From a virus, in IMG/VR virus record IMGVR_UViG_3300037502_002036, positions 1 through 45,012 of that record: 45,012 nt of DNA; one strand, given 5' to 3'. Below are positions 30,662 to 39,521 of this stretch, piece after piece. The notes beneath the pieces were generated by a model. The model saw only the letters and a list, made by a program, of their open reading frames with translations, made no database searches and was not told the origin of the DNA. A program made the position numbers and the translations under genes. Every line of letters begins with the position of its first letter. The first letter of the stretch is position 1.

Positions 30662-30848
30662 GGCCGTTTCCCGCCCCCGGTTTAACCCGCCCCCGCGCGC
30701 CCCCGTTTCCCGGCCTATAGCCCCGCCCGTCGCGGGTTACATGCCCCGGTGTTCACCCACGCCACCGTGGCCGCCAATGCCCCGCAAACTAGGCCCCTCG
30801 GCCCCCGGCCCGTTATCCCTCCCCCTCTCCCCGCGTATCGTGGACCGT

Positions 30849-30876
30849 GGACCGTGTCCCGTGGACCGTGTCCCGT
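30849..30876 (+). repeat. Tandem 14-mer, two copies
   Basis: GGACCGTGTCCCGT occurs perfectly at 30849-30862 and 30863-30876, with a partial copy just before. Confidence 0.9.
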
Positions 30877-30900
30877 GCCCCCTCGACCGTGGCCGCCGCC

Positions 30901-30942
30901 CCGTCGAGCTCGAGCCCTCGAGCTCGGGCCCTCGAGCTCGGG
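30901..30942 (+). repeat. Tandem 14-mer, three copies
   Basis: CCCTCGAGCTCGGG at 30915-30928 and 30929-30942, preceded by a 12/14 copy at 30901-30914. Each unit is centred on the palindrome GAGCTC. Confidence 0.9.
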
Positions 30943-30945
30943 CCG

Positions 30946-30998
30946 CCGTGCGTGGTCCGTGTGCCTCGGTCCGTGTGCGTGGTCCGTGTGCGTGGTCC
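30946..30998 (+). repeat. Tandem 13-mer, about four copies
   Basis: GTGTGCGTGGTCC is perfect at 30973-30985 and 30986-30998, with degenerate copies at 30946-30958 and 30959-30972. Confidence 0.88.
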
Positions 30999-31197
30999 GT
31001 GCCCCCGTGGCCGTGGACCCCGGCCCCTCGACCGCGTCGCATGCCTCACGGCCCCCGCCCCGGGGGCGGAGTGCCGCCGCCGATTCCCGCCGCGCGTGGG
31101 CCATGGGCCGCGTCGCGCGCCGCGCGAGCCGCGCGCCGAAGGCGCGAAGGCTTTAGCCCGATTTCTGACAAATATTTACCAGCCAAAAGTGAATTGG

Positions 31198-31213
31198 TTA
31201 GTAGTCACTAACA
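31198..31213. repeat. Inverted repeat beside parS
   Basis: GTTAGT-AGTC-ACTAAC ends one base before the parS site. The overlapping TAGTAGTCACTAAC resembles TAGTGCTCACTAAC at 28371-28384 (12 of 14 bases). Confidence 0.75.
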
Positions 31214-31229
31214 TGTTTCACGTGAAACA
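31214..31229. other. parS: Canonical bacterial parS centromere site
   Basis: TGTTTCACGTGAAACA is a perfect 16-bp palindrome and identical to the consensus parS bound by chromosomal ParB (Spo0J) in many bacteria, including Betaproteobacteria. A chance match to 16 specified bases in 45 kb is negligible. It lies in the intergenic region before the large terminase. No ParA or ParB gene was found in the window, so host ParB is the likely ligand. Confidence 0.9.
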
Positions 31230-31236
31230 CCCCCGT

Positions 31237-31256
31237 CACTTTGCAAAATCAAAGTG
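31237..31256. repeat. Hairpin after parS
   Basis: CACTTTG / CAAAGTG around CAAAAT, followed by GGCCGGTATTTTT. It may be a weak terminator for read-through from the island. Confidence 0.65.
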
Positions 31257-31288
31257 GCCGGTATTTTTATAAAAATTTGAAACGGAAA

Positions 31289-31296
31289 AAGTTCTC
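31289..31296 (+). promoter_or_regulatory. Sixth AAGTTCTC box, before large terminase
   Basis: The same box that is clustered at 26342-26658 lies 15 bases before the terminase start. No ordinary Shine-Dalgarno precedes that start, so the box may be part of a promoter with a very short leader. Confidence 0.65.
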
Positions 31297-31311
31297 TGTT
31301 ACCTTGACCTC

Positions 31312-32793
31312 ATGTCAGATCCAACTAACCCATCCGCCACGCCCCCAGACGTAGAAGCAGAGCGTCTTCGCCTTGAACTTCGATTAGCCCAGATTGCTGC
31401 CAGGGAGAAAGCGACGGAAAGCTTTTTGTCTTTCTGTCGGTACGTCTGGCCCGAGATGATTGTTGGGGCACACCATGTGAAGATCGCTGCCGCGCTAGAT
31501 CGTGTTGTGTCGGGCGAGTGCAAGCGTCTGATGATTGCGATGCCGCCCCGGCATGGGAAGTCGCAGATGGGGAGCTACTTGTTTCCGGCGTACCTGATGG
31601 GCAAGAGGCCTCAGTCAAAGCTCATTGTCGGATCTCACACGGCGGAACTGGCGCAGCGCTTTGGCCGGATGATCCGGAATCTTGTAGCGGAAGACTCGTA
31701 CAAGGAGTTGTTTCCCGAGTTCCAGTTATCGGCGGACTCGAAGGCTGCGGGGCGGTGGGACACGAACCGTGGTGGGGAGGCCTTTTTCATTGGTAAGGGT
31801 GGTGCGATGACGGGCCGTGGTGGTGACATTGTGATTTTGGATGACATCTTGGATGAGCAGGATGCGATGTCCATGACTGCGATGGAGAACACCTGGAACT
31901 GGTACACGTCGGGGCCTCGTCAGCGTTTGCAGCCGAACGGGTCGATTATTGTGATTAATACGCGGTGGAAGACGGACGATCTGTCTGGGAGGTTGCTCAA
32001 GCAACAAGGAGCACTCAAAGCCGACAAGTGGGAGGTTTTGGAGTTCCCGGCGATCCTCCCGTCTAACAAGCCTCTTTGGCCTGAGTATTGGAAGTTGGAG
32101 GAGTTAGAGGCTGTCAAGATGAGTATTGGGTTGTCAAAGTGGAATGCTCAGTGGCAGCAGCAGCCGACCAATGACGAGGGGGCGATTCTCAAGCGGCAGT
32201 GGTGGAAGGTTTGGCCGCACATGGATCCGCCGGATGTGGAGTACGTCATTCAGAGTTATGACACGGCGTACAGTAAGAAGGAGACTTCTGACTATTCGGC
32301 GATTACGACGTGGGGTGTGTTTTATCCGGATGCGGACTCGGGGCCGAACATTATTCTTTTGAATGTGTTGAAGGGTCGGTGGGACTTTCCGGAGTTAAAG
32401 CGTGTGGCGAAGGATGAGTATGTGTATTGGAAGCCGGACAATGTTTTGATTGAGGCGAAGGCGACTGGAATTACGTTGCAACAGGAGTTGCGGCGGATGG
32501 GGATTCCGGTGACAATGTACTCGCCTGGAGGGCGGCGCGCGGGCCAGGACAAGATATCCAGGGCGAACTCGATTGCGCCACTTTTGGAGTCGGGGATGGT
32601 GTGGGTGCCGGAGACTGAGTGGGCGGATGAGTTGGTTGAGGAGTGTGCGGCGTTTCCCAATGGGGATAACGATGACTTAGTGGACTCGACGACGCAGGCG
32701 TTGATGCGGTTTCGGGCGGGAAATTTTATATCGTTGGGCTCGGATGAAGTGGATGAGGCCAAGGATGAAGCGAAGGTACTGGAGTATTACTGA
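31312..32793 (+). CDS. terL: Terminase large subunit
   Basis: The 493-residue packaging motor has ATPase motifs MPPRHGKS (Walker A variant, 77-84) and VILDDILDE (Walker B, about 173-181), then INTRWKTDD. The C-terminal RNase H-like nuclease shows SYDTAYSKKETSDYSA (about 315), NVLIEAKATG (about 377) and NDDLVDSTTQAL (about 448), matching the TIGR01630 terminase C-terminal family. It cuts and translocates DNA into proheads with the small subunit encoded 3.6 kb upstream. Leu codons become mainly TTG after the first 60 residues. Confidence 0.95.
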   Translation: MSDPTNPSATPPDVEAERLRLELRLAQIAAREKATESFLSFCRYVWPEMIVGAHHVKIAAALDRVVSGECKRLMIAMPPRHGKSQMGSYLFPAYLMGKRPQSKLIVGSHTAELAQRFGRMIRNLVAEDSYKELFPEFQLSADSKAAGRWDTNRGGEAFFIGKGGAMTGRGGDIVILDDILDEQDAMSMTAMENTWNWYTSGPRQRLQPNGSIIVINTRWKTDDLSGRLLKQQGALKADKWEVLEFPAILPSNKPLWPEYWKLEELEAVKMSIGLSKWNAQWQQQPTNDEGAILKRQWWKVWPHMDPPDVEYVIQSYDTAYSKKETSDYSAITTWGVFYPDADSGPNIILLNVLKGRWDFPELKRVAKDEYVYWKPDNVLIEAKATGITLQQELRRMGIPVTMYSPGGRRAGQDKISRANSIAPLLESGMVWVPETEWADELVEECAAFPNGDNDDLVDSTTQALMRFRAGNFISLGSDEVDEAKDEAKVLEYY

Positions 32794-34055
32794 TGCTCAA
32801 CAAGCGGCCACCTATGGATAAGCGATCTGTCTCGAAGCGGGACTTTGATCGTTTGCCGAAGTTCCAGGAGGGTGGTTTGGCAGGATCCGTGCTCAATCGG
32901 ATTTTGCCCTCGGAGCAGAAGAAGATTGAGGAAACGTCGAAGTATTACGACACGTACAACGAGTTGGTGAATCAGTACAACCAGTCGTTGAAGGATTATG
33001 AGGATCAGTACAACGCGGCGACTGCGGCGTACAACCTTCGTGCCAAGGACTATGAGACTCGGTACAACACTGAGACGGACAGGTACAACAAGGCTTTAGA
33101 GGACTACAACAGGCAGGTTCAGCTTTTCCAGACGCAGCAGGTGGATCCGTATAACGCGGCTCTTGCACAGTATGAGCAGCAAGTGAAGGACTACCAAAGC
33201 AAAGCGTTGGCTTATGACCAGCAGGCGTTGGCGGCGCAGCAGGCGTATGAGCAGCAGTATGCTGATTACCAGCGCCAGTACGAGGATTATTTAAAGCAGT
33301 ATGGTGACTATGAGAAGCGGTACAGTGCGTATGAGCCTGTGATAGCGCAGGCTCAGAGCCAGTTAGACTCGTACACGCGTCCTTACGCCAATGATCTTAG
33401 TGGTTATTTAGCTGAGAATGATTACTACAACTACGTGTACAACACCATCTATTCGAGGAACATGAGCCGAGCTAATGACTATGCGTCTCGTGCCCAGCGG
33501 ATGAGGGAAGATCCTTGGTGGATGATGTATGAAGGGCAGTTTGGTAGGACGCCTGAGAGTTATGATCAGTTAGCTGCTGGGTTAAGGAGTCAAGCGGAGG
33601 TAGTTATCCCGGACATTAACAGAGCGGCGGAGTCGATGGAGAAGTACCAAGCCAACTTGCAGAAGGCCGGGTTCTCTTTTGATCAGTACAACTCTTTGAT
33701 AAACAATTTGAACACGGTCGCACAAAGAGCGCCTGCGGCACCGACGTTTAATATTCAGGCTCCTGTGTTGGACATTAAGCCTTTTGGTGAACAGGCTCCG
33801 ACGTTCACGCAACAAGCGCCGGTGTTTAGTCTTCAGCAGCCGACGTTTACGTTTAATGAAGCTGCGCCGACTTTTGATTTTACGCAGCAGGCACCGGAGC
33901 GTCCGAAGGAGCCGGAGATGACGCCTGAGCAGTTGCAGGAGTATCAGGCGCGCGCGCAAAAGCTGGCCGGGTATCGTGCGACGGGATTAGAGAAGGCCTT
34001 TGAGATGGGGATTGCTCCGGAGGTCGCGCAGTACTTTAAGCGGGGGATTATGTAA
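32793..34055 (+). CDS. Tyr-rich coiled-coil virion protein
   Basis: This protein of 420 residues starts at ATG 32793 (TGATG overlap). The N terminus has the GG box KFQEGGLAGS. Residues about 50-190 are a long coiled coil with a recurring Y-x6-7 pattern (YNQSLKDYEDQYNAATAAYN and similar). The C-terminal third repeats APTF and PVF motifs (about 310-370) and ends in YFKRGIM. It sits between terminase and the polyvalent-type gene. A structural or scaffolding-like role is inferred; no family is recognised. Confidence 0.65.
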   Translation: MLNKRPPMDKRSVSKRDFDRLPKFQEGGLAGSVLNRILPSEQKKIEETSKYYDTYNELVNQYNQSLKDYEDQYNAATAAYNLRAKDYETRYNTETDRYNKALEDYNRQVQLFQTQQVDPYNAALAQYEQQVKDYQSKALAYDQQALAAQQAYEQQYADYQRQYEDYLKQYGDYEKRYSAYEPVIAQAQSQLDSYTRPYANDLSGYLAENDYYNYVYNTIYSRNMSRANDYASRAQRMREDPWWMMYEGQFGRTPESYDQLAAGLRSQAEVVIPDINRAAESMEKYQANLQKAGFSFDQYNSLINNLNTVAQRAPAAPTFNIQAPVLDIKPFGEQAPTFTQQAPVFSLQQPTFTFNEAAPTFDFTQQAPERPKEPEMTPEQLQEYQARAQKLAGYRATGLEKAFEMGIAPEVAQYFKRGIM

Positions 34056-37000
34056 TGCGTAAACCGTCGGCCAAGGATCTTTTCAAGGTATTGAATGCGC
34101 GGTATGCGGAAGGTGGTGAGGTTGATATTGCCGAGCAGATGACCGTGGGCACTCCTTTATCTGACAAGTCCACGTTCGATATTGGTGAAAAGCTGACGGA
34201 GTACGGGATAAGTCCGGCGGATGTAGCGGCGTTTCTTGGCAGGGCGGGATCAGCGGCTTCGTTGGCGATGCAACCCAGGGAAGCCAAGGCCATGACGATG
34301 GATGAGTTCTTGGCGAGTAGGCAGGCTGCTTTGGACTTTGAGGGTGCTGCGCCGAACGAGGCTTCAACGGCAAGGGCCGTGTTGCAGGCGGTTAAATCAC
34401 GGAACCCGGCCCAAGGGGCACAAGCCGCGCAGGAGATGATGCGGATGTACTCAGGCTTTGGGGATCCGATCAAGGGTCGGTTTGATGTGGTTAAGGCTGA
34501 TCCAAAGGCGGACATGGGTCGAGCTTTGTATGCTTCGACCTCGCCTGAGGTGGCTTCGCAGAGTGCGATGGACCGGTTAAAGTCAAAGCTTATTCAGCCG
34601 ACGGGAATGGCGGTGTATCCGTTGGACATTCCTAAGCAGAGTATTTTGTTTATGGAAGAAACGTATCCGGCTGAGTTGGCGATGAAGTTGAAGAAGTTTG
34701 CCAACAAGACTTCTGTGCCTGAGGGTCCGACGGTCACTGGCGAGGAGTTGTATCAGGGTATTCGCACGTTGCCCAAGGAGAAGCAGGGTGAGGCGGTGCG
34801 TTTGTTGGGCTTTAGGGGCGCGCAGTTCTTGCCGGGTGGAAAGCCCTTGAGCACGGACAATTTTGCCATCTTTGATACTGACGGGACGGTGTCCGCGATT
34901 ACGGGCAAGCAGTTCAAAGAGGGTGGCGAAGTCACGGATGATGAGTTTATTCAAGAGATGATGACCGGGACGCCGATGTCGGACAGGACGCCGCAGCGTG
35001 GTTTGGTTCCGAGAGAGATCCGTGAGGCGGTGGACGTGCCGCTTGATTTCTTGAATTTAGGTATTCGTGGGATGGCGGGTGCGGTGGTGGGGCCTGCGTA
35101 TGGGTTGTATCAAGGGATTACGAGTGACAAGTTTGGTACGCCAGAGGGTGTGCAGCAGGCGGGGTCTGAGGCGGGGAAGATGATGCAGCGGATCACGGGT
35201 GTGCCCAAGACGGAGACGGCGAAGAAGACGTTGGAGTTTTTGGAGGGTGTAGCGCAGGAGGCGAAGATTCCTCCGATGCCTCAGTTTTTGACGGCCCCGG
35301 CTCCTGGACCAGGGTCCGCGAATGCTTTACTTCGATCCTATGAGTTAGCCGAGACGGCTCCTGCTGGGTCGGTGAAGTTGCCGGGGAAGGAAAGTAGTTT
35401 GTTTTCGAACATCCCTTCCTACAACTCCCCCTTTGTTGGCAGGTTAGATAAGATGGTGGCGGAGCTTCCTGGCCCGGTGCAGAAGCAGCAGTTCTTGAAC
35501 CAGCTTAAAGGCAAGTTCAGGGACTATGAGATTGGCAGGGCCAAGCAGGCGCTAGAGGATCTTCCTGACAATGCGAAGATCTCTCCGTTTGACTTGTTGA
35601 ACAGGATAAAGGCGGACTTTGATCCGGCAAGATATGGCACGTCAATTACAAAGCCTGATCCCAACAAGCCGGACCAGTTTTACTCTGGCATGGACAATAT
35701 TTATGAAGGACTTCCTGTAGGGGTCATTCATCTACGACAGTTAGTTAATCCAGCAACTGAGGCCAACATTGGTCGGGCTCGTGATATGTATCAGGCCTTA
35801 AAAATGAAGACCTACTCAGGGGTTAATTCTGACCTGTCTGATCCAGATGCGTTTAAAAACTATAAAGATAACGTAAATGAGTTTTTGGTTGACCTTAATC
35901 AACCAGAAAAAGCACCAGAGGTGAATAGGTTACTAGACTACGCTCAGTCTTCAGCAAAACTTTATGAAGAGATATCAGATGCTTTGGACTCAATCAGCTA
36001 CCCAACCTTAAGTCCTACTTACAAAGCGCTTAAAGACGAGCAAAGGGCTACGACGGGGTCTTTTAACCAAGAAGCTGTTATTAGAGCATCAATTCAAGCC
36101 GGAGCGGATAAGCTGGATGATCTTTTTCCAGGGGCTAAGGTTCAGCTTAATGATGACATACAGGCGCTACTGAGTTTGGGCCCTTCTACCAGAGCAAAAG
36201 CTACCTCAAATATCAGAGACGCTTTTACCCCCCGCGTAAACGCAATAAATGAAGCGTTTAGGCAAAGCATGACTGGCTTGCGAGACAATCTAGAAAAAAT
36301 TTACACGAGCCCTAAATCGCCTACAGCCCAGTTTGAGTATGGAGGGCAGCATAAGTCATTAGGCGGAGTACCTAATGAAATAGCGTTTAGTCGTTACAGT
36401 GAACACACAACAGACATACCTGACTTAGGAAAAGTGGACGGGATCTACGTTAACGAACTCCAGTCAGACAGGCTGGATGACATTCGTAAGCGTGGGCCAT
36501 TGGGTGGGAGTCCTACAAAGGACGTTCAGAAAGCCTCGGAGCTTGGGCAAAGGTTACAGGACTTAATTGAACAAACGGCGAAAGAACGGGACATTTACGA
36601 CAAAAACCCAACCGAAGAACAAAAGAAAAAGATTGCAGAGCTTGGCAAGACAAGGGATCAGGTTCAATCGCAGATGAACAAGTACATCAAGCGGATTGGA
36701 GAGGGAGACTATAAGATCAAGGAGTCTTTCCCAGGGATGGAGGAATCCCCGCAAGTGATTCAGCAACTGATGGCGAAAAATGTAATTGCTGCTGCAATTC
36801 AAATGGGCAAGAACTTTGTGGCTTTCCCCGGTGCAGAATCCGCGCAAGCGCAGTTGTATGAGAAGCTTCCAAATAATCTTAAACAAGTGGTCAAGGATCT
36901 TGGGCCAGGGTTCGAGTACCGTTCTGTCACGTTGAAAGACAAAGATGGGAAAGAATACATGCACCCTGCTATTGTTTGGGACAGGTATGGTGCAGGACAA

Positions 37001-37078
37001 GTGTTATCCCAGGGGATACCCTTTAAAAAGGGCGGAGAGGTTAAGACCGAGGACTTTATCAAAAAAGTCTTATCCTGA
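34055..37078 (+). CDS. Large polyvalent-type virion protein
   Basis: The 1007-residue protein contains three GG boxes: YAEGGEVDI near the N terminus, FKEGGEVTDDEFI near 290 and FKKGGEVKTEDFI at the C terminus. The C-terminal region with YVNELQSDRLDDIR, then FPGMEESPQVIQQLMAKNV, then NFVAFPGAESAQAQL and a final IVWDRYGAGQVL resembles ELQSD-type domains of phage polyvalent proteins. Codon use changes inside the gene near 35650 from G-ending codons to A/T-rich ones, indicating mosaic origin. Possibly an injected enzyme or internal head protein. Confidence 0.65.
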   Translation: MRKPSAKDLFKVLNARYAEGGEVDIAEQMTVGTPLSDKSTFDIGEKLTEYGISPADVAAFLGRAGSAASLAMQPREAKAMTMDEFLASRQAALDFEGAAPNEASTARAVLQAVKSRNPAQGAQAAQEMMRMYSGFGDPIKGRFDVVKADPKADMGRALYASTSPEVASQSAMDRLKSKLIQPTGMAVYPLDIPKQSILFMEETYPAELAMKLKKFANKTSVPEGPTVTGEELYQGIRTLPKEKQGEAVRLLGFRGAQFLPGGKPLSTDNFAIFDTDGTVSAITGKQFKEGGEVTDDEFIQEMMTGTPMSDRTPQRGLVPREIREAVDVPLDFLNLGIRGMAGAVVGPAYGLYQGITSDKFGTPEGVQQAGSEAGKMMQRITGVPKTETAKKTLEFLEGVAQEAKIPPMPQFLTAPAPGPGSANALLRSYELAETAPAGSVKLPGKESSLFSNIPSYNSPFVGRLDKMVAELPGPVQKQQFLNQLKGKFRDYEIGRAKQALEDLPDNAKISPFDLLNRIKADFDPARYGTSITKPDPNKPDQFYSGMDNIYEGLPVGVIHLRQLVNPATEANIGRARDMYQALKMKTYSGVNSDLSDPDAFKNYKDNVNEFLVDLNQPEKAPEVNRLLDYAQSSAKLYEEISDALDSISYPTLSPTYKALKDEQRATTGSFNQEAVIRASIQAGADKLDDLFPGAKVQLNDDIQALLSLGPSTRAKATSNIRDAFTPRVNAINEAFRQSMTGLRDNLEKIYTSPKSPTAQFEYGGQHKSLGGVPNEIAFSRYSEHTTDIPDLGKVDGIYVNELQSDRLDDIRKRGPLGGSPTKDVQKASELGQRLQDLIEQTAKERDIYDKNPTEEQKKKIAELGKTRDQVQSQMNKYIKRIGEGDYKIKESFPGMEESPQVIQQLMAKNVIAAAIQMGKNFVAFPGAESAQAQLYEKLPNNLKQVVKDLGPGFEYRSVTLKDKDGKEYMHPAIVWDRYGAGQVLSQGIPFKKGGEVKTEDFIKKVLS

Positions 37079-37109
37079 ACGCTGAATTGAAACAAGAGGA
37101 AACGGCACT

Positions 37110-39521
37110 ATGCCTATAGATAAAGTGGTGAATCCTGCACCGACCATCGAGATTGAGGTTATGGAGATGGGGGTGATGCCTGATGTGGAGATCGTGCTTG
37201 AGCCGGATGGCGGGGCGACGATTGAAATCGATGACAAAGCAGACGACGTGGACTTCTACGACAACCTTGTTGATGTGATTGACAAGGGAGAGTTGTCTGG
37301 AATCTCGCTGGAACTCTTGGACATGTTCGAGGCGGACAAGTCCAGCCGTGAGCAGTGGGAGCAGATGTATGCCAAAGGGCTGGATCTGCTGGGTCTGAAG
37401 GTCGAAGAGCGCACGAAACCCTTCCGTGGAGCGGCGGGTGCGGTGCATCCGATGTTGACCGAGTCGATTGTGCAGTTCCAGGCGCAGGCATTCAAGGAGC
37501 TTATGCCTGCTGGAGGCCCGGTACGGACGCAGATCCTTGGAAAAGAGACCTTGGACAAGGCGCAGCAAGCCGCGCGTGTGCAAGATTTTATGAATTACCA
37601 GATCACAACGGTGATGGAAGAGTTCACACCGGAGATGGATCAGGCGTTGTTCTACCTTGGATACGGTGGTTCGGCGTTTAAGAAGGTGTATTTTGATGGT
37701 CAGTTGGGCCGGATGGTCTCAAAACTGGTGTTGGCGGACGATTTATACATCCCGTACACCGGTTCGAGCGTCATGTCGCAATGTTCGCGGATCACGCACC
37801 GTATTGCGATGGATGCCAACGAGTTCAAAAAGCGTGTGGTAGCGGGGGAATACAGCGACATTGATGTTGTGGAAGAGGATCAAGACACAAATCCGTCTCA
37901 GATCCGCATGAACACGGACAAAATCCTTGGTGTTCAGCCCACGGGACAGGCAGAAGAGGTCTTTTTGCTTGAGTTCCACGTCAATTTGGACATTTTAGGC
38001 TTTGAGGACAAGGGTGAAGATGGCGAACCGACGGGAATTAAGCTTCCTTACGTCGTAACCATTGATGAAACAAGCGGTCAAGTTGTCGGAGTTCGTCGGA
38101 ATTGGGAAAAAGAAGACGAACTGAAGCGCCGGATCGAGTATTTTGTGCATTACGTGCTTGTGGAAGGCCCTGGGGCGTATGGCTTGGGCTTTGTTCACTT
38201 GATTGGTGGGCTTTCGAAGACGGCAACGGCGGCATTGCGGCAACTTTTGGATGCTGGAACGCTCTCGAACTTGCCTGCGGGGTTCAAAGCACGTGGCGCG
38301 CGGATCGCGGACGATGACAATCCGATTCAGCCGGGTGAATGGCGTGATATTGACGCTGGCGGAGCGGAACTTTCGGCTTCGTTGATGCCGCTGCCGTACA
38401 AAGAGCCTTCGCAGACGCTGTTTGCGCTGCTTGGGTTCGTGGTGGATGCGGGAAGACGGCTTGCCAGCATCTCGGACATGCAGGTTGGCGACGCGAATCA
38501 GATGGCGCAGGTCGGAACGACGCTGGCGTTGCTTGAGCGTGGGTCGATGGTGATGTCTGCAATCCACAAACGGTTGCATTACGCGCAGAGCATTGAATTT
38601 AAGATGCTGGCGAAGGGCTTTGGCGAGTATCTGCCTGATGAGTACCCGTATGACGTGCCTGGGGCGAGTCGCAAGGTCAAGAAGAAGGACTTTGACAAGA
38701 TGGTTGCGGTCTTGCCGGTGGCAGATCCCAACATCTTTTCGACAGCGCAGCGTATAACGCTGGCGCAGACGCAGTTGCAATTGGCTCAGAGCGCTCCGCA
38801 GATGCACAACGTCTATGAGGCGTTCTATCGCGTGTATGCGGCGCTGAATGTGCGGGACATTGACGGGATTCTCAAGCCGCAGAGCAACCAGATGCCTGTG
38901 GACCCGGCAACGGAGAACTCCAAGGTGCTCAATGGCATGGAGCTAAAGGCTTTTGCTGGTCAGCAGCATGACGCGCACATTGCCGCGCACCTGATCATGG
39001 GCTTGAGCCCGATGATGGAGGCCAATGTGTTGGCCGCGCAGTTGCTGCAGCAACACATTCTTGAGCATGTTCGGATTAAGGCTGAAGAAGTTGTTGAGGC
39101 CGACATCTTCCGCAACTATGGCGTGGATCCTGATCGCATGGTCTCGGCAATCCAGAAGGAAGGCATGATCGCGCTGAAGGTTGTGGAGTTCATGCAAGAG
39201 ATGAAGAACATGCAGCAGCAACTCTCGGGTGAAGATGGCTCTCCGCAGGATCCTGTGGTGGCGTTGAAGCAGCAAGAGCTTCAGATGCGCGCGGCCAATG
39301 ACCAGATGGACAACCAGATCGAGCAACAGCGCTTGTCCCTGGAGCAGAAGAAGGCCCAGGACGTTATGGCGGCGAATCAGGCGCGGATCCAGTCGCAGGA
39401 AAATATTGCAATGCTGCGCGCCGACATGGCGAAGCAGCGTCTGGATCAGGTTGATCGTCAGCAGAACCTTTCACGTATGGAGGCGAGACAAAATGCCACT
39501 CAAACCCGGCAAAAGTCCTAA
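37110..39521 (+). CDS. Portal protein (P22-like)
   Basis: The product has 803 residues. The N terminus is acidic. The region KPFRGAAGAVHPMLTESIVQ (about 110-130), then MNYQITTVMEEFTPEMDQAL and YLGYGGSAFKKVYFD, matches portal proteins of P22-like and related podovirus groups. The last 100 residues are a Gln-rich helix, the barrel or tail region. It forms the dodecameric ring at the capsid vertex through which terminase pumps DNA. It lies downstream of terminase and upstream of scaffold and capsid, the usual order. Confidence 0.9.
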   Translation: MPIDKVVNPAPTIEIEVMEMGVMPDVEIVLEPDGGATIEIDDKADDVDFYDNLVDVIDKGELSGISLELLDMFEADKSSREQWEQMYAKGLDLLGLKVEERTKPFRGAAGAVHPMLTESIVQFQAQAFKELMPAGGPVRTQILGKETLDKAQQAARVQDFMNYQITTVMEEFTPEMDQALFYLGYGGSAFKKVYFDGQLGRMVSKLVLADDLYIPYTGSSVMSQCSRITHRIAMDANEFKKRVVAGEYSDIDVVEEDQDTNPSQIRMNTDKILGVQPTGQAEEVFLLEFHVNLDILGFEDKGEDGEPTGIKLPYVVTIDETSGQVVGVRRNWEKEDELKRRIEYFVHYVLVEGPGAYGLGFVHLIGGLSKTATAALRQLLDAGTLSNLPAGFKARGARIADDDNPIQPGEWRDIDAGGAELSASLMPLPYKEPSQTLFALLGFVVDAGRRLASISDMQVGDANQMAQVGTTLALLERGSMVMSAIHKRLHYAQSIEFKMLAKGFGEYLPDEYPYDVPGASRKVKKKDFDKMVAVLPVADPNIFSTAQRITLAQTQLQLAQSAPQMHNVYEAFYRVYAALNVRDIDGILKPQSNQMPVDPATENSKVLNGMELKAFAGQQHDAHIAAHLIMGLSPMMEANVLAAQLLQQHILEHVRIKAEEVVEADIFRNYGVDPDRMVSAIQKEGMIALKVVEFMQEMKNMQQQLSGEDGSPQDPVVALKQQELQMRAANDQMDNQIEQQRLSLEQKKAQDVMAANQARIQSQENIAMLRADMAKQRLDQVDRQQNLSRMEARQNATQTRQKS

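Larger units (their letters stand above)
30662..31311. other. Non-coding GC-rich repeat block and parS region
   Basis: No credible gene lies here. Up to about 31150 the sequence is extremely G+C-rich, open in nearly all frames and built of 13-14 base tandem repeats (30849-30998), so long ORFs are compositional artefacts. From about 31150 base composition abruptly returns to normal. The last 110 bases hold an inverted repeat, the parS site, a hairpin and an AAGTTCTC box before the large terminase. Confidence 0.75.

Noticed and set aside
30507-31211. Long Pro/Arg-rich ORF and several antisense ORFs in the GC-rich block
   Set aside because: Almost all frames are open because of composition, the tandem repeats have periods of 13-14, and there is no ribosome site. 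The first part overlaps the DUF932 gene.
37995-38807. 270-codon antisense ORF within the portal gene
   Set aside because: It mirrors the codon structure of the clearly real portal gene, is Arg/His-rich and has no recognisable motif.
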